The notes under the pieces were generated by a model. The model made no database searches, was not told the DNA's origin, and worked only from the letters and a program-made list of their open reading frames with translations. A DNA stretch of 64,000 nucleotides, from NCBI GenBank assembly GCA_019422065.1, contig JAHZEA010000001.1, positions 56,149-120,148 of the forward strand, written 5' to 3'. The position numbers and the translations under genes were made by a program. The stretch comes from Lachnospiraceae bacterium (lineage in GTDB: Bacteria; Bacillota; Clostridia; Lachnospirales; Anaerotignaceae). Below, one piece after another: positions 27,874 to 36,961 of the stretch; the stretch's first letter is position 1; every line of letters begins with the position of its first letter.

Positions 27874-29658
27874 TTATTCCTGTTCCATGCACTGGTTTAC
27901 CCATTCTATAAAGTTAGTTGTTGAATCCCCTGTTCTTTCAGCCATAGTGTGCTGCTGACCCCAAACAGTTTCAAAATCCACATCAGCACCATAATTTTCA
28001 AGGGCAAGGGCAAGGTTAACCTCTGTTGTAAGTGCCGTATCACTCTGACTAATGCCTGTACGTATTCTCCAGTACTTAGCAACATTTGATGTCTGGTATC
28101 CGTCGTAATAATCAACTAAGAAATAAAGCGGATTATACATATTAACTCTGTATGAAACAGTATTTCCAAGAGAGTCTGTTTTTTCCATATCCTCGGCATA
28201 TTCCTGACCGTAAATTTCGTTATCTGCCAGTATTTCAGCCATTACCTCGTCAAAATGCGCTCCTGCTCCGTCACCATAGCCGAAAAGTGTATTTTCAGCC
28301 TGTGAAGCGTCAAGGGCATCAAAAGCGCCTATACTTTTTGAAGCTCTTTTAACTGCCTCTGTAAAATCGGCTATGCTTGTAATTGTGGCTGTGTTTGTTT
28401 CACTGTCATAATTAACCCATGTTTTTTCGGCATTTAAAGCATTAATATAATCCTGAGCTGTTTCGTATGTGCCGGAAAGCACAATTCCGCCGGTTTGAGT
28501 ATTTCTATCAACGCCGTCTCTTGCGTAAAAATCGTCTTCAGCAGGCATATTTTCGTTATTTTCTTTAACAGCATCACCTTCCATGTTTCCTTCCGGCTTA
28601 TTTTCTCCGACCATGCCTCCTCGGCCGCCGCCCATACCGCCGCGGGATTCTTCAACAGTATAAGGGAATGTTGTGTCACTAAGGAAATTATTAAGTGAGT
28701 TTTCAATAACTGTTTTTAAATAATCATAATAGCTTCCGGCCTGATAAATTCCGTCTTCGCTTTCAGTTAAAGTAAGCTCATTGCCGTTTTCGTCTTTAAG
28801 TCCCAGCTCATTAATATACTGCGCAAATGCCTCAGCCATTTCATTTGATAAAAGCTGTGTTTCATCGTCTAAGTCCTCACGGGTGTTGCCCATGTTCCAC
28901 TCATAGGCTTCGTCGGCATAATCAAGGTTAGTTATAGGGCACCAGCACATAGAACCTGCTACTGCGTCACTTACGCCTGTTACTGCGCCTATTTCCTCAA
29001 GATATGGCGTATAAAGCTCACTGTCGCCTGTAGAGCCAAGAAGTGCGCTTTGTGCTCCGCCGCCGCTCATACCAAATGAGAATATGCTCTCTGTATCTCC
29101 CGGTATTACGCCTTCATTATATCTTATATAACGTATAGCAGCCTTTAAGTCTGTTACACCAGCAGGTGCTCCTTCGTCACGGCCTCTGCAGCCGGCATAA
29201 ACATATACAAAGCCAGCGTCTGTATAATCAGAAACACCTTCGGCATATCCTGTAGGGGCTGCCATAGCCGAGTATCCCGGTGTATCTACCGGTATAACAA
29301 TAGGTGCCGTTTCAAAAGTATATCCTTTAACTTCGCCTTCCTGATTTATTTCACATGTATAAGTTCCGTCGCCGTTATCCTCTGCTGTCATATATTCTCC
29401 CGGAACATAAACGCCCAGTGTTTCGTACTGCTCATCGGCGGGGTTTTCACAATAAGAAATTCCCACCTGCCAATAGACATTGTCGGCCTCGTCGTACTGC
29501 CATTTTGTATTATCTATTTGCGCTAATGACGTGCTTACAGTCTCCTGTGATGAAGATGTTTCCTGACTTGTCTGTTCGCTTGTTGTTCCTGTGCCGCATG
29601 CCGAAAGCATTATAACGGCAGTTAACGCAAAGCATATTCTTTTAATATTTCTTTTCAT
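27874..29658 (-). CDS. Lipoprotein alpha/beta-hydrolase (tannase/esterase-like)
   Basis: 594 residues, starting at ATG 29658 with AAAGGAA at good spacing. Signal peptide with lipobox LSAC and lipidated Cys21, then a Ser/Thr/Gln linker. The catalytic region has YVYAGCRGRDEGAPAGVTDLKA, then the nucleophile elbow FSFGMSGGGAQ (GxSxG). A late Asp/His region includes FETVWGQQHTM, where the His could complete the triad. An unusual Gly/Met/Arg-rich loop (RGGMGGGRGGMVG) interrupts the middle. The overall layout resembles extracellular subtype-B tannase-like or carboxylesterase enzymes; the ester substrate is unknown. Monocistronic, ended by a bidirectional terminator. Confidence 0.72.
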   Translation of the reverse strand: MKRNIKRICFALTAVIMLSACGTGTTSEQTSQETSSSQETVSTSLAQIDNTKWQYDEADNVYWQVGISYCENPADEQYETLGVYVPGEYMTAEDNGDGTYTCEINQEGEVKGYTFETAPIVIPVDTPGYSAMAAPTGYAEGVSDYTDAGFVYVYAGCRGRDEGAPAGVTDLKAAIRYIRYNEGVIPGDTESIFSFGMSGGGAQSALLGSTGDSELYTPYLEEIGAVTGVSDAVAGSMCWCPITNLDYADEAYEWNMGNTREDLDDETQLLSNEMAEAFAQYINELGLKDENGNELTLTESEDGIYQAGSYYDYLKTVIENSLNNFLSDTTFPYTVEESRGGMGGGRGGMVGENKPEGNMEGDAVKENNENMPAEDDFYARDGVDRNTQTGGIVLSGTYETAQDYINALNAEKTWVNYDSETNTATITSIADFTEAVKRASKSIGAFDALDASQAENTLFGYGDGAGAHFDEVMAEILADNEIYGQEYAEDMEKTDSLGNTVSYRVNMYNPLYFLVDYYDGYQTSNVAKYWRIRTGISQSDTALTTEVNLALALENYGADVDFETVWGQQHTMAERTGDSTTNFIEWVNQCMEQE

Positions 29659-29786
29659 AAACATTTCCTTTCGTTATTTGATTTTTAATATTTTTTTAAC
29701 TTTTGAAAGTATAAATTACCTGTGTGAAAACTGAGTGAAATAAATTTAAACATATTATGAACAATTTTTATTAATAATAAAAAAAT

Positions 29787-29820
29787 AAAGCACAGATTTA
29801 TAATAAACCTGTGCTTTTTG
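29787..29820 (-). terminator. Terminator of the CoA-disulfide-reductase fusion gene
   Basis: Minus-strand AAGCACAG pairs with CTGTGCTT, followed by ATTTTTTT. Confidence 0.75.
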
Positions 29821-29863
29821 TTTTATTTTTATATTTTATTAAACAATACTATTTTAGTTTATA

Positions 29864-32452
29864 TCAGCATGTAGCTCCGCCTACAAGGTGAACCTGAGCG
29901 CCTATAATATCGTCTTTCCTTAATAATAAGTCGTTTGACAAAAGCTGGGACTGTACGTTTTCAAAGCCTATTCTTTCTACTGTATCAGCAAAACGCTCAC
30001 CTGTAATACCCTGCTCTCTGAAAAGAAGTATAGCCTTTTCTACAACATCCAAAACTTCGTCAGTAGTTGTAAATATCTTTTCAAGAGCCTGACCGTGAGC
30101 TATCTTTTTGCCCCATCTTCCGCCGATATATATTTTGTAGCCTGTCTGGCCTGCGTCAATAGCACCAAACGGACACTTGCCTATACATCTGCCGCAGTGG
30201 TTGCATACAGAGTCATCTATAACAAGCTTTGAGCCGTCATCATTCATTTTAGCTATTTTAATTGGACACACATTTACAATCTGGCATGTCTTGCATCCGC
30301 GGCACATATCAGCATTGTAATTAGGTATTCTCTGGCCTACTATACCCAAGTCGTTAAGGTTTGGCTTAACACAGTTATTCGGGCAGCCGCCAACTGCAAT
30401 TTTAAACTTATGCGGAAGCTTAACATTACTGTAGCCCACAAAGAAAAGCTCGTGTATTTTTTTCGATATATCGTAAGTATCAATAAGGCCATACTGGCAT
30501 GTAGTACCCTTACATGATACTACAGGACGAACTTTAGAGCCTGTACCGCCTGTAGCAAGGCCGCCGTCTGCAAGGTATGCTCTTATGGCGTCTATATTTT
30601 CAAAAGGCACGCCTTCTATTTCCATTGTAAGCCTGCCTGTCATGGCTATATTTCCATTTCCGTATAATCTTGCAGCTTCTGCAATACGCTGGTTTTCTTC
30701 AGCTGTTATTTTTCCGTTTCTTGTTATAACACGGCAGTTAAAGTTATTTGTGCCTTTATTAATTAAAAATCCTAATGCTTTAACTCTTGTTATCTCATTT
30801 GCGGAAAGTGTTGTTCCTTCGCCTTTAGGCGGCTTAACATCATTAAAGAAGTTTGCACCCTCAAGTACAACAGTGTTTGTATAGCCGTAATGTCTTAATC
30901 TGTTCTGCATAAGGTATGCCAAACGGCCTCTGCGGCATATAATAAGTATCTTCTCGTTTTTATCATATCCGGCTAAAGGTCCTGTAACTGTTGTAAGTAT
31001 TATATGGTCTTGTGCCGCAACCTCACCCTCGTTTGTGGCATCTATTGTGCGGTAGCCTTCAGCTGCACCGTCCATATACTCAATAGGAGTCATTGAAATA
31101 ATATCGCCGTTCATTTTGTTTATAAGCAAATTAGCGGCTGTTACAACAGGATTGATTGCTGTTGAAAATGGCGGAGCATAGCATAAGTCAAGGTCCTGTA
31201 AATCTTCAACCTTAGCATCCATAGATATAGCCATAGCCGCAGTATCTGTCCATTTGTCTACTGCACCTGCGCCTGCTGCCTGAAGACCTAATATTTTATG
31301 AGTGTTTTTATCAGCAATAAGCTTTAAAGCGTTTAATGATGAACCTGGATAATAATGAGCCTTGTCATCTGTTACAGTAAGGAATGAAATTACATCGTAA
31401 CCCATTTGTTTTGCCTGTTCTTCGCCAAGGCCTGTCCTTGCGGCATTAAAGCCTGTAAGTTTAACAACGGCTGTACCTAAAACGCCTTTATAGCTAACAT
31501 CTCTGCCGCATATTACACCAGCAAGCACACGGCCTTCCATATTGGCAGAAGAACCCATAGGCGACCAAACATATTTGCCTGTAATGCGGTTTTTAACTGT
31601 AGCACAGTCACCTGCGGCATAAATATCATTTATATTTGTTCTAAGCTTTTCATCAACTTTAATAAGGCCTTTTGCATCCATTTCTATGCCTGAATCTTTA
31701 AGGAATGCAGTATTTGCCTTAATTCCTATTGAAAGCACAACCAAATCAGCATTTACAGAGCCTTTATCTGTTTTTACGCCTGTAACTCTGTCTGTACCTG
31801 TAATGCCTTCTATTTTAGTTGATGTCATTATTCTTATACCGCTTTTAATCATCTGACGGCGGCAGTAATCAGCAATATCTCTGTCGAAGTTTGTCATTAT
31901 CTGGCTTGCCATATCAATAACAGTAACATCAAGGCCCTGCGCCTTTAAGTTTTCTGCTGTTTCAAGGCCTATAAATCCGCCGCCGGCAACAACGGCTTTT
32001 TTAGCGCCTGTTTTTTTAATAAAATCCCTTAAATTAATGGCATCATCAGGAAGGCGCATTGTAAACACTCCAGGAAGGTTAACGCCTTCAAAATTAGGCA
32101 CTATAGAAGAAGCACCAACTGATATAACGCATGAATCATAGTCGTATTCCTCGTCAGCGCCAGTTAATAAATTTTTAGCATAAGCCTTTTTGGCTGCTGT
32201 ATCAATTTTATATACTTCTCTTAATGTACGTACATCAGCATTTGTAAGAGCTGAAAATTTTTCAGGTGAATTAACAATTAAACTATCTTTGCTTTCAATA
32301 GCGCCGCCTACATAATAAGGCAAACCACATCCGGCATATGATATATCTTTACCGCTTGAAACAATCATAACCTCAGCGTCACGATTAAGTCTTTTAATTT
32401 TAGCCGCTGTTTTTGTTCCTGCGGCTACACCGCCGATAATAAGAACTTTCAT
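29864..32452 (-). CDS. Multidomain flavoprotein: CoA-disulfide reductase-like + rhodanese + siroheme sulfite-reductase-like + 2x[4Fe-4S]
   Basis: 862 residues from ATG 32452 with GGAGG five bases upstream. Residues 1-450: pyridine-nucleotide disulfide oxidoreductase with FAD motif IIGGVAAGTKTA and active-site Cys42 in SYAGCGLPYY, matching CoA disulfide reductase. About 475-555: rhodanese-like domain (ILIICRRGRLAYL), with the sulfur-accepting Cys. About 560-735: half of a sulfite/nitrite reductase, with siroheme/[4Fe-4S] cysteines in SCKGTTCQYG and GGCPNNC. Then two ferredoxin motifs (CRGCKTCQIVNVCP; CNHCGRCIGKCP). All parts handle sulfur, so electron flow from NAD(P)H through FAD and clusters to a sulfur substrate is plausible. 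The reaction is not established. Confidence 0.85.
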   Translation of the reverse strand: MKVLIIGGVAAGTKTAAKIKRLNRDAEVMIVSSGKDISYAGCGLPYYVGGAIESKDSLIVNSPEKFSALTNADVRTLREVYKIDTAAKKAYAKNLLTGADEEYDYDSCVISVGASSIVPNFEGVNLPGVFTMRLPDDAINLRDFIKKTGAKKAVVAGGGFIGLETAENLKAQGLDVTVIDMASQIMTNFDRDIADYCRRQMIKSGIRIMTSTKIEGITGTDRVTGVKTDKGSVNADLVVLSIGIKANTAFLKDSGIEMDAKGLIKVDEKLRTNINDIYAAGDCATVKNRITGKYVWSPMGSSANMEGRVLAGVICGRDVSYKGVLGTAVVKLTGFNAARTGLGEEQAKQMGYDVISFLTVTDDKAHYYPGSSLNALKLIADKNTHKILGLQAAGAGAVDKWTDTAAMAISMDAKVEDLQDLDLCYAPPFSTAINPVVTAANLLINKMNGDIISMTPIEYMDGAAEGYRTIDATNEGEVAAQDHIILTTVTGPLAGYDKNEKILIICRRGRLAYLMQNRLRHYGYTNTVVLEGANFFNDVKPPKGEGTTLSANEITRVKALGFLINKGTNNFNCRVITRNGKITAEENQRIAEAARLYGNGNIAMTGRLTMEIEGVPFENIDAIRAYLADGGLATGGTGSKVRPVVSCKGTTCQYGLIDTYDISKKIHELFFVGYSNVKLPHKFKIAVGGCPNNCVKPNLNDLGIVGQRIPNYNADMCRGCKTCQIVNVCPIKIAKMNDDGSKLVIDDSVCNHCGRCIGKCPFGAIDAGQTGYKIYIGGRWGKKIAHGQALEKIFTTTDEVLDVVEKAILLFREQGITGERFADTVERIGFENVQSQLLSNDLLLRKDDIIGAQVHLVGGATC

Positions 32453-32654
32453 ATATTGCCTCCAATCCATAAAATAATACAATTAATCACAAAACAAAAC
32501 ACAACTTTAACACTCATATTAAATTATAATCATATAAATTGCAAGTGAAAAGGTTTTCAGTCTTTTGTATTATTTACAAACAAAATCAAATCAGATATTA
32601 TAATTATAAACAAAATAAGCATATTTAAACGCTCGGTATTAAAGGAGGCATAAA

Positions 32655-33311
32655 ATGAAGGTTTCTCAAAGACTTTTTGAATGTGTAAAAGATATATGGG
32701 ACGGATACAATAAACATCCTTTTGTTATGGAGCTTTCAAGCGGCAAACTGCCTATTGAAAAATTCAGATTTTATATGATACAGGACCACCTTTACCTTAT
32801 GGAGTATGCAAAGCTTTTTGCTATTGGCCTTGTAAAAAGCCACAGTGAAAAAGACTTACGCATGTTTGCTTCGTTAATTACAGCTACAATAGATACAGAA
32901 AATGCCGTTCACCGCGAATACTTAAAACGCCTTGGCATTACTAGGGAAATGATAGATAATTCCAAAATGGGCCTTGTAAACGAGTCTTACACAAACTACA
33001 TGCTCTCTGTAGGCTTTAAAGACGGTCTTGCAGAAATAGCCACAGCCGTTCTTTCCTGCTCATGGAGCTATAAATATATAGGCGACTATGTAAAAATCAC
33101 TGGAAATTTAGAAAATAACCCTTATATAGAATGGATTGACGAATATTCATCAGCTGAGTATGCCTCTGCCAACGATGAAATTATAAACTTTATAGACGCC
33201 GTTACAGAAAACTACACCGAAAAACAAATTAAATATTTAGAAGAAATAATGATTAATTGCAGTCGATATGAGGCTATGTTCTGGGATATGTCTTATAACA
33301 TGCAGTATTAA
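32655..33311 (+). CDS. tenA: Thiaminase II / TenA family aminopyrimidine hydrolase
   Basis: Salvages thiamine breakdown products by hydrolysing amino-HMP to HMP in the cytoplasm. The 218 residues match TenA: N-terminal HPFVMELSSGKLPIEKFRFYMIQDHLYL, the catalytic Cys in LSCSWSYKYIG and the C-terminal Glu in SRYEAMFWDMSY. Start behind AAAGGAGG at 32655. It is transcribed alone and away from the CoA-disulfide-reductase fusion. No TPP riboswitch is visible upstream and no other thiamine gene is near. Confidence 0.92.
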   Translation: MKVSQRLFECVKDIWDGYNKHPFVMELSSGKLPIEKFRFYMIQDHLYLMEYAKLFAIGLVKSHSEKDLRMFASLITATIDTENAVHREYLKRLGITREMIDNSKMGLVNESYTNYMLSVGFKDGLAEIATAVLSCSWSYKYIGDYVKITGNLENNPYIEWIDEYSSAEYASANDEIINFIDAVTENYTEKQIKYLEEIMINCSRYEAMFWDMSYNMQY

Positions 33312-33518
33312 TAATTTTACACACCCATTAAGGCTTTAAAATTATTCAGTTATTTTACAGCATAATTTTTAACGAATATAAAAAATTTTATGTATTGTCA
33401 AAGGCTTTTTAGTTGTTTTATATGCATACCAAATTCAAATCAATATATAACCATTTATGCACATTTAACAATTATTTTACCGAATAATAAAATTTTATAT
33501 ATTTATTGGCACAAAGCA

Positions 33519-33546
33519 TTGACATAATTACGCCATGATGTATAAT
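33519..33546 (+). promoter_or_regulatory. Sigma-A promoter of the universal stress protein gene
   Basis: TTGACA, 16 bases, TATAAT, predicting a leader of about 75 bases. A CCCG...CGGGG pairing (about 33576-33617) could fold the leader around the ribosome site. The rest of the 317-base gap from 33312 is A/T-rich and shows nothing else. Confidence 0.7.
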
Positions 33547-33628
33547 ATTTACATAAGAACAAAAAGTTAAATCCAGCCCGGTGTTGTTAAAACATCGCCT
33601 TGAGGTATTTCACGGGGAGGTTTTTAAT

Positions 33629-34039
33629 ATGAAAAAAATTTTACTGCCTGTTGACGGTTCTGAACGCTGTATGAAATCTGTAGACCTTGTAAGAAAGCTC
33701 TACGACCCTAAAGAAGTGGAAATCGCCATTGTTACCGTTAAGGAAGACTATGAGTCTTTTATCCGCACTGAATTTGAGCCGGAAAAAGTATATGAAGAAA
33801 ATATGCCTATGCTTAATGACGTGGAAAAACAGCTTGACGGATACAAAGTTTGCGACAAAAAAGTTCTTGTAGGCAAATCTGCCGGCACAGAAATAATAGA
33901 GTATGCCAACGCAAATAAAGTACACGCTATTATTATGACTAAGTCATCAAAGCCGGGGCATCAAACAATACTTGGCTCTGTTACAGCACATGTTGTTAAA
34001 AACTCACGCTGTGTTGTAATTATTACACCTGAAAAATAA
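33629..34039 (+). CDS. Universal stress protein (UspA family)
   Basis: 136 residues of the UspA fold. Begins MKKILLPVDGSERCMKSVDL and ends with the nucleotide-binding loop LGSVTAHVVKNSRCVVII. The family G-2x-G-9x-G(S/T) signature is only partly kept (KPGHQTILGSVT), so ATP binding is uncertain. The start at 33629 has GGGGAGG eight bases upstream; the longer frame lacks a site. Monocistronic behind a good promoter, and likely stress- or growth-phase-responsive by family precedent. Confidence 0.88.
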   Translation: MKKILLPVDGSERCMKSVDLVRKLYDPKEVEIAIVTVKEDYESFIRTEFEPEKVYEENMPMLNDVEKQLDGYKVCDKKVLVGKSAGTEIIEYANANKVHAIIMTKSSKPGHQTILGSVTAHVVKNSRCVVIITPEK

Positions 34040-34052
34040 CATTACATACAAT

Positions 34053-34084
34053 AAAGGCTTAAGCGCAATGCTTAAGCCTTTTTA
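34053..34084. terminator. Bidirectional terminator
   Basis: AAAGGCTTAAGC pairs with GCTTAAGCCTTT, with T runs usable on both strands, between the stress protein and L,D-transpeptidase genes. Confidence 0.9.
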
Positions 34085-35158
34085 TTATTTTTCTATAGTT
34101 ATTTCATCACCATTTACAGTCATTTTACAGCCTGTTATATAACACACAGTGCCTATATTAAACATGTTTTTGCCTTCATAGCTGTAAACATCAGTCTTAA
34201 TCTTATTTCCGCCAAAACAAAGCAGTACGCTTTTTTTATTTTCAGATGAGTTTTCGGCAATTATTGTGTTAAGCTCGTTATCGCTTACAGTACATGTATT
34301 ATCCAGCATTACAGTAAAACCGTCACCATTTGTGTTCTGAGTATTTATATCAACACCAACAGCTGTTAAAAAATCCAGTATTTCCGGCATTGAAACATAA
34401 TACTCATTATTTATATAAAGTGCTTTTGCCCTGTAGTACCACTTGGCGTAAACATCAATAGTTTTAACTTCGTAATTTATTTTTTCCGCTTCATTTTTTG
34501 ATGATGTCTTTGAGCCGCTTTCTTTTATAATCTCAACACTTTCCGGCTCAGATTTTTTTACATTATTGTCACCACTGTTCCACGGGTTATTCTCATCTGG
34601 GTCAGTAGGGTCCCAGCCTCTTTTTTGTGTATCATTTACATCTATTTTAACAGCTTCCGGCTTAGGAAGCGGCATTGCTTCATTACTCTTAAACATACGC
34701 ACTCTTGTGCCTGAAGGGCAGTTGTCGTATATCCATTTTACATCGGCAACACAAAGCCTTATACAGCCCATAGACGCTGTTTCTCCCAATTTGTTGTATT
34801 CTTCATACTCAAGTGTTGATTTATCCGTTTTTAAATATGGTACTGAGTGAAAAAGTATATGCCCTGTTATTCTTGTAGCATACTGGCCGTATACATTGCC
34901 GAAAAGCGCTCTCCACTCATATTTATCACTGGTGTAAAACTCTCCTTCCGGTGTTCCTTCACCAACAGAGCAGACAAAAGTTTTATATGGTATTGTATAC
35001 TGGCCGTTTTCGTCTTTTTTATATACCATTACCTGATTATTAGTTAAATTTACGTCTATGCTGTACTTAAGGTCAGTATTTTCCGCTTTAGCAAAGCACA
35101 CATTTCCTATACACATTACAAATAATAAAAACACAAGTACGCTTTTTTTAATTCCCAT
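34085..35158 (-). CDS. Secreted L,D-transpeptidase (YkuD domain)
   Basis: Cross-links peptidoglycan stem peptides outside the membrane. 357 residues: signal peptide (about 1-24), then the YkuD domain with the His pair GHILFHSVPY (His100, His104) and catalytic Cys132 in TASMGCIRLCVADV. A disordered Asp/Asn/Pro linker (about 165-215) leads to a C-terminal beta domain (about 225-357, ALYINNEYYVSMPEILDFL) resembling the copper-amine-oxidase-N-like modules fused to many clostridial wall enzymes. Last gene of the HD-Rrf2-HAD operon. The ribosome site is weak. Confidence 0.9.
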   Translation of the reverse strand: MGIKKSVLVFLLFVMCIGNVCFAKAENTDLKYSIDVNLTNNQVMVYKKDENGQYTIPYKTFVCSVGEGTPEGEFYTSDKYEWRALFGNVYGQYATRITGHILFHSVPYLKTDKSTLEYEEYNKLGETASMGCIRLCVADVKWIYDNCPSGTRVRMFKSNEAMPLPKPEAVKIDVNDTQKRGWDPTDPDENNPWNSGDNNVKKSEPESVEIIKESGSKTSSKNEAEKINYEVKTIDVYAKWYYRAKALYINNEYYVSMPEILDFLTAVGVDINTQNTNGDGFTVMLDNTCTVSDNELNTIIAENSSENKKSVLLCFGGNKIKTDVYSYEGKNMFNIGTVCYITGCKMTVNGDEITIEK

Positions 35159-35186
35159 ATTACTTATTTAAAACACCTTCTTTGCA

Positions 35187-35981
35187 TCAGTTTTTTATTA
35201 ACTCAAAAAGCTCTTTTACTGAATTAAAAACATATTCCGGTTTATAATTGCTTAAACTTATTTCCTCTGCATTAGTTTCGCCGGTAAAAACGGCAACAGT
35301 GTCTATGCCGTTTTTAACGCCCAAAAGTATGTCGGTATATAGCCTGTCACCTACAATAACCGTTTCATCTTTGGTTACACCCGTATTTTCAAGACATATA
35401 TCTGCAATAAGGCTTTCTGGCTTACCTATAAAAACAGGCTCTCTTTTAACTGCCTCGTTTATCATACTGCATATAGAGCCGCAATCCGGTATAAAACCAA
35501 AAGGCGCCGGACACACCAAATCCGGATTAGTTGCGGCATAGTCGGCATTTGTAAGGCTTAAAATACGGCAGGCTGTTTCTACTTTTTTGTATGTAAGCTC
35601 ATTGTCAAAGCCAACAAGTACACATGCTGTGTCTTTGTCGAACTCCTCTATAGCGTTAACGCCGCCTTTTTTCAGCTCTTCAACAAAAGATTTTGTACCT
35701 ATAGTATATATTTTTCCATTTTTATATTTATTCCGTATATATTTAACCGCCGCGCTGGCCGCCGTTACAAAGTTATATTCTGTAGTTTTAAGACCCATTT
35801 GGCTGAATTTAAGTATATAATCGGAAACACTTTTTGTTGAATTATTGGTAATGAATATATATTTTCTGCCTGACTGAGAAATATATTCCAAAAGCTCTTT
35901 GGCACCTTCAATAAACTTATTTCCTACCGACACCGTGCCGTCTATATCAAAAAGGAAAAGCTTTTTATATTTCAGCTCCAT
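35187..35981 (-). CDS. HAD-superfamily IIA phosphatase (NagD/PNPase-like)
   Basis: 264 residues with the HAD motifs: nucleophile FLFDIDGTVSVGN, motif II ITNNSTKS, Lys in FIGKPES and the acidic motif VIVGDRLYTDILLGVKNG. The cap insertion is of the IIA type. Such enzymes dephosphorylate small phosphates (nucleotides, phosphoglycolate, pyridoxal phosphate); the substrate cannot be called. Good ribosome site (GAGGAG), 12 bases after the Rrf2 gene and 28 before the L,D-transpeptidase gene. Confidence 0.9.
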   Translation of the reverse strand: MELKYKKLFLFDIDGTVSVGNKFIEGAKELLEYISQSGRKYIFITNNSTKSVSDYILKFSQMGLKTTEYNFVTAASAAVKYIRNKYKNGKIYTIGTKSFVEELKKGGVNAIEEFDKDTACVLVGFDNELTYKKVETACRILSLTNADYAATNPDLVCPAPFGFIPDCGSICSMINEAVKREPVFIGKPESLIADICLENTGVTKDETVIVGDRLYTDILLGVKNGIDTVAVFTGETNAEEISLSNYKPEYVFNSVKELFELIKN

Positions 35982-35993
35982 ATTTAACTCCTC

Positions 35994-36410
35994 TTATTCA
36001 TTTGTTTCTTTTGACAGAAAATCAGCTAAAGTAAAACTGTTTACATATTTATCAACTACATCTTTAAGACCATGCCAAAACCAAACAGTTTGGCAGGCCT
36101 GACCTCTCTGGCAGTCAACCTCGTCGCCGTCTATGCAGGCTACCGGCGAAAGCGGGCCTTCCATTACTCTTAATATATCCCCTACTACATAGCTTTCCGG
36201 GCTTTTTGCCAAGCGGTAACCTCCGCCGTTACCTCTAAGGCTTTTTAAATATCCGGCTTTGTTAAGCTGTGGTATTATCTGTTCCATATATTTTATTGTT
36301 ATGCCTTGGCGAGCTGAAATATCTTTAAGCGGTATATATTCACCTGTGTTATGCTCTGCCAAGTCTATCATTATTCTTAAAGCATATCTGCCTTTTGTGG
36401 AAACTCGCAT
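35994..36410 (-). CDS. Rrf2-family regulator, IscR-like with three cysteines
   Basis: 138-residue winged-helix DNA-binding protein starting MRVSTKGRYALRIMIDLAEH behind CGGAGGTGA. It keeps three cysteines in the C-terminal loop (Cys92, Cys100, Cys106; spacing X7 and X5), the place where IscR binds [2Fe-2S], so iron-sulfur or redox sensing is likely. No iscS, iscU or cysteine-synthesis genes are nearby, unusual for this family. Lies between HD hydrolase and HAD phosphatase genes in one operon. Confidence 0.9.
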   Translation of the reverse strand: MRVSTKGRYALRIMIDLAEHNTGEYIPLKDISARQGITIKYMEQIIPQLNKAGYLKSLRGNGGGYRLAKSPESYVVGDILRVMEGPLSPVACIDGDEVDCQRGQACQTVWFWHGLKDVVDKYVNSFTLADFLSKETNE

Positions 36411-36461
36411 TTAATCACCTCCGTTATATTTTATCTATAATCCGATAGGTTTTCAAGCATA

Positions 36462-36896
36462 TTATTCCTCTGTAAGCTCTTTATACGAAGCTTTATATTT
36501 TTTTAAACGCTCCTTATCTTTTTCAGTAAAATTATCAAGGCGTTCAGCTGTCATATTATGGCGCAAATCCGCTTTTTTAACACTTAAAGCTATTCCGCCT
36601 GAATTTTTTATTCTTTTTATATACTCTCCGTATTCTTCGTCTTTACGCCTTGTAAGAGACAGCAAAGCCTCCGTTACAGCTTCCGAAAAACCTTGTTCTT
36701 TAATAAAATCCAATGATATATCCGAATCCTCCAGTACATCGTGCAAAAGTGCAGTTATAACCTCATCTTCTGTTTCCATTTCCTCTGCCAAATGCAGTGG
36801 GTGCATAATATACGGATAGCCGCCTTTATCATACTGGCCTTTATGCGCATTAAAAGCTATATTTACCGCTTTTTTAATATTTTGGCTGTAAAGCAT
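36462..36896 (-). CDS. Small HD-domain hydrolase, RelA/SpoT-HD or MESH1-like
   Basis: 144 residues with the HD metal-site pattern: HKGQYDKGGYPYIMHPLHLA, then ALLHDVLEDSDISLDFI and KKADLRHNMTAERL. These are the elements of the (p)ppGpp-hydrolase half of Rel/SpoT and of stand-alone small alarmone hydrolases. There is no synthetase, TGS or ACT domain. The role may be (p)ppGpp or NADPH-like phosphate hydrolysis, but related HD proteins are poorly defined. Good ribosome site AAGGAG. First gene of the four-gene operon. Confidence 0.82.
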   Translation of the reverse strand: MLYSQNIKKAVNIAFNAHKGQYDKGGYPYIMHPLHLAEEMETEDEVITALLHDVLEDSDISLDFIKEQGFSEAVTEALLSLTRRKDEEYGEYIKRIKNSGGIALSVKKADLRHNMTAERLDNFTEKDKERLKKYKASYKELTEE

Positions 36897-36918
36897 ATTT
36901 TATCTCCTTAAATTTAAT

Positions 36919-36943
36919 GGGGCTTGCCTTACGGCAAAGCCCC
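36919..36943 (-). terminator. GC-rich hairpin after the acidic SLH gene
   Basis: GGGGCTTTGCC pairs with GGCAAGCCCC on the minus strand; only A/T-mixed sequence follows, so it may be a weak terminator or processing stem. Confidence 0.5.
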
Positions 36944-36961
36944 GATAAGTAATTGTTACTT

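Noticed and set aside
32453..32654. TPP riboswitch in front of tenA
   Set aside because: No CTGAGA or related thiamine-box sequence; the region is A/T-rich only.
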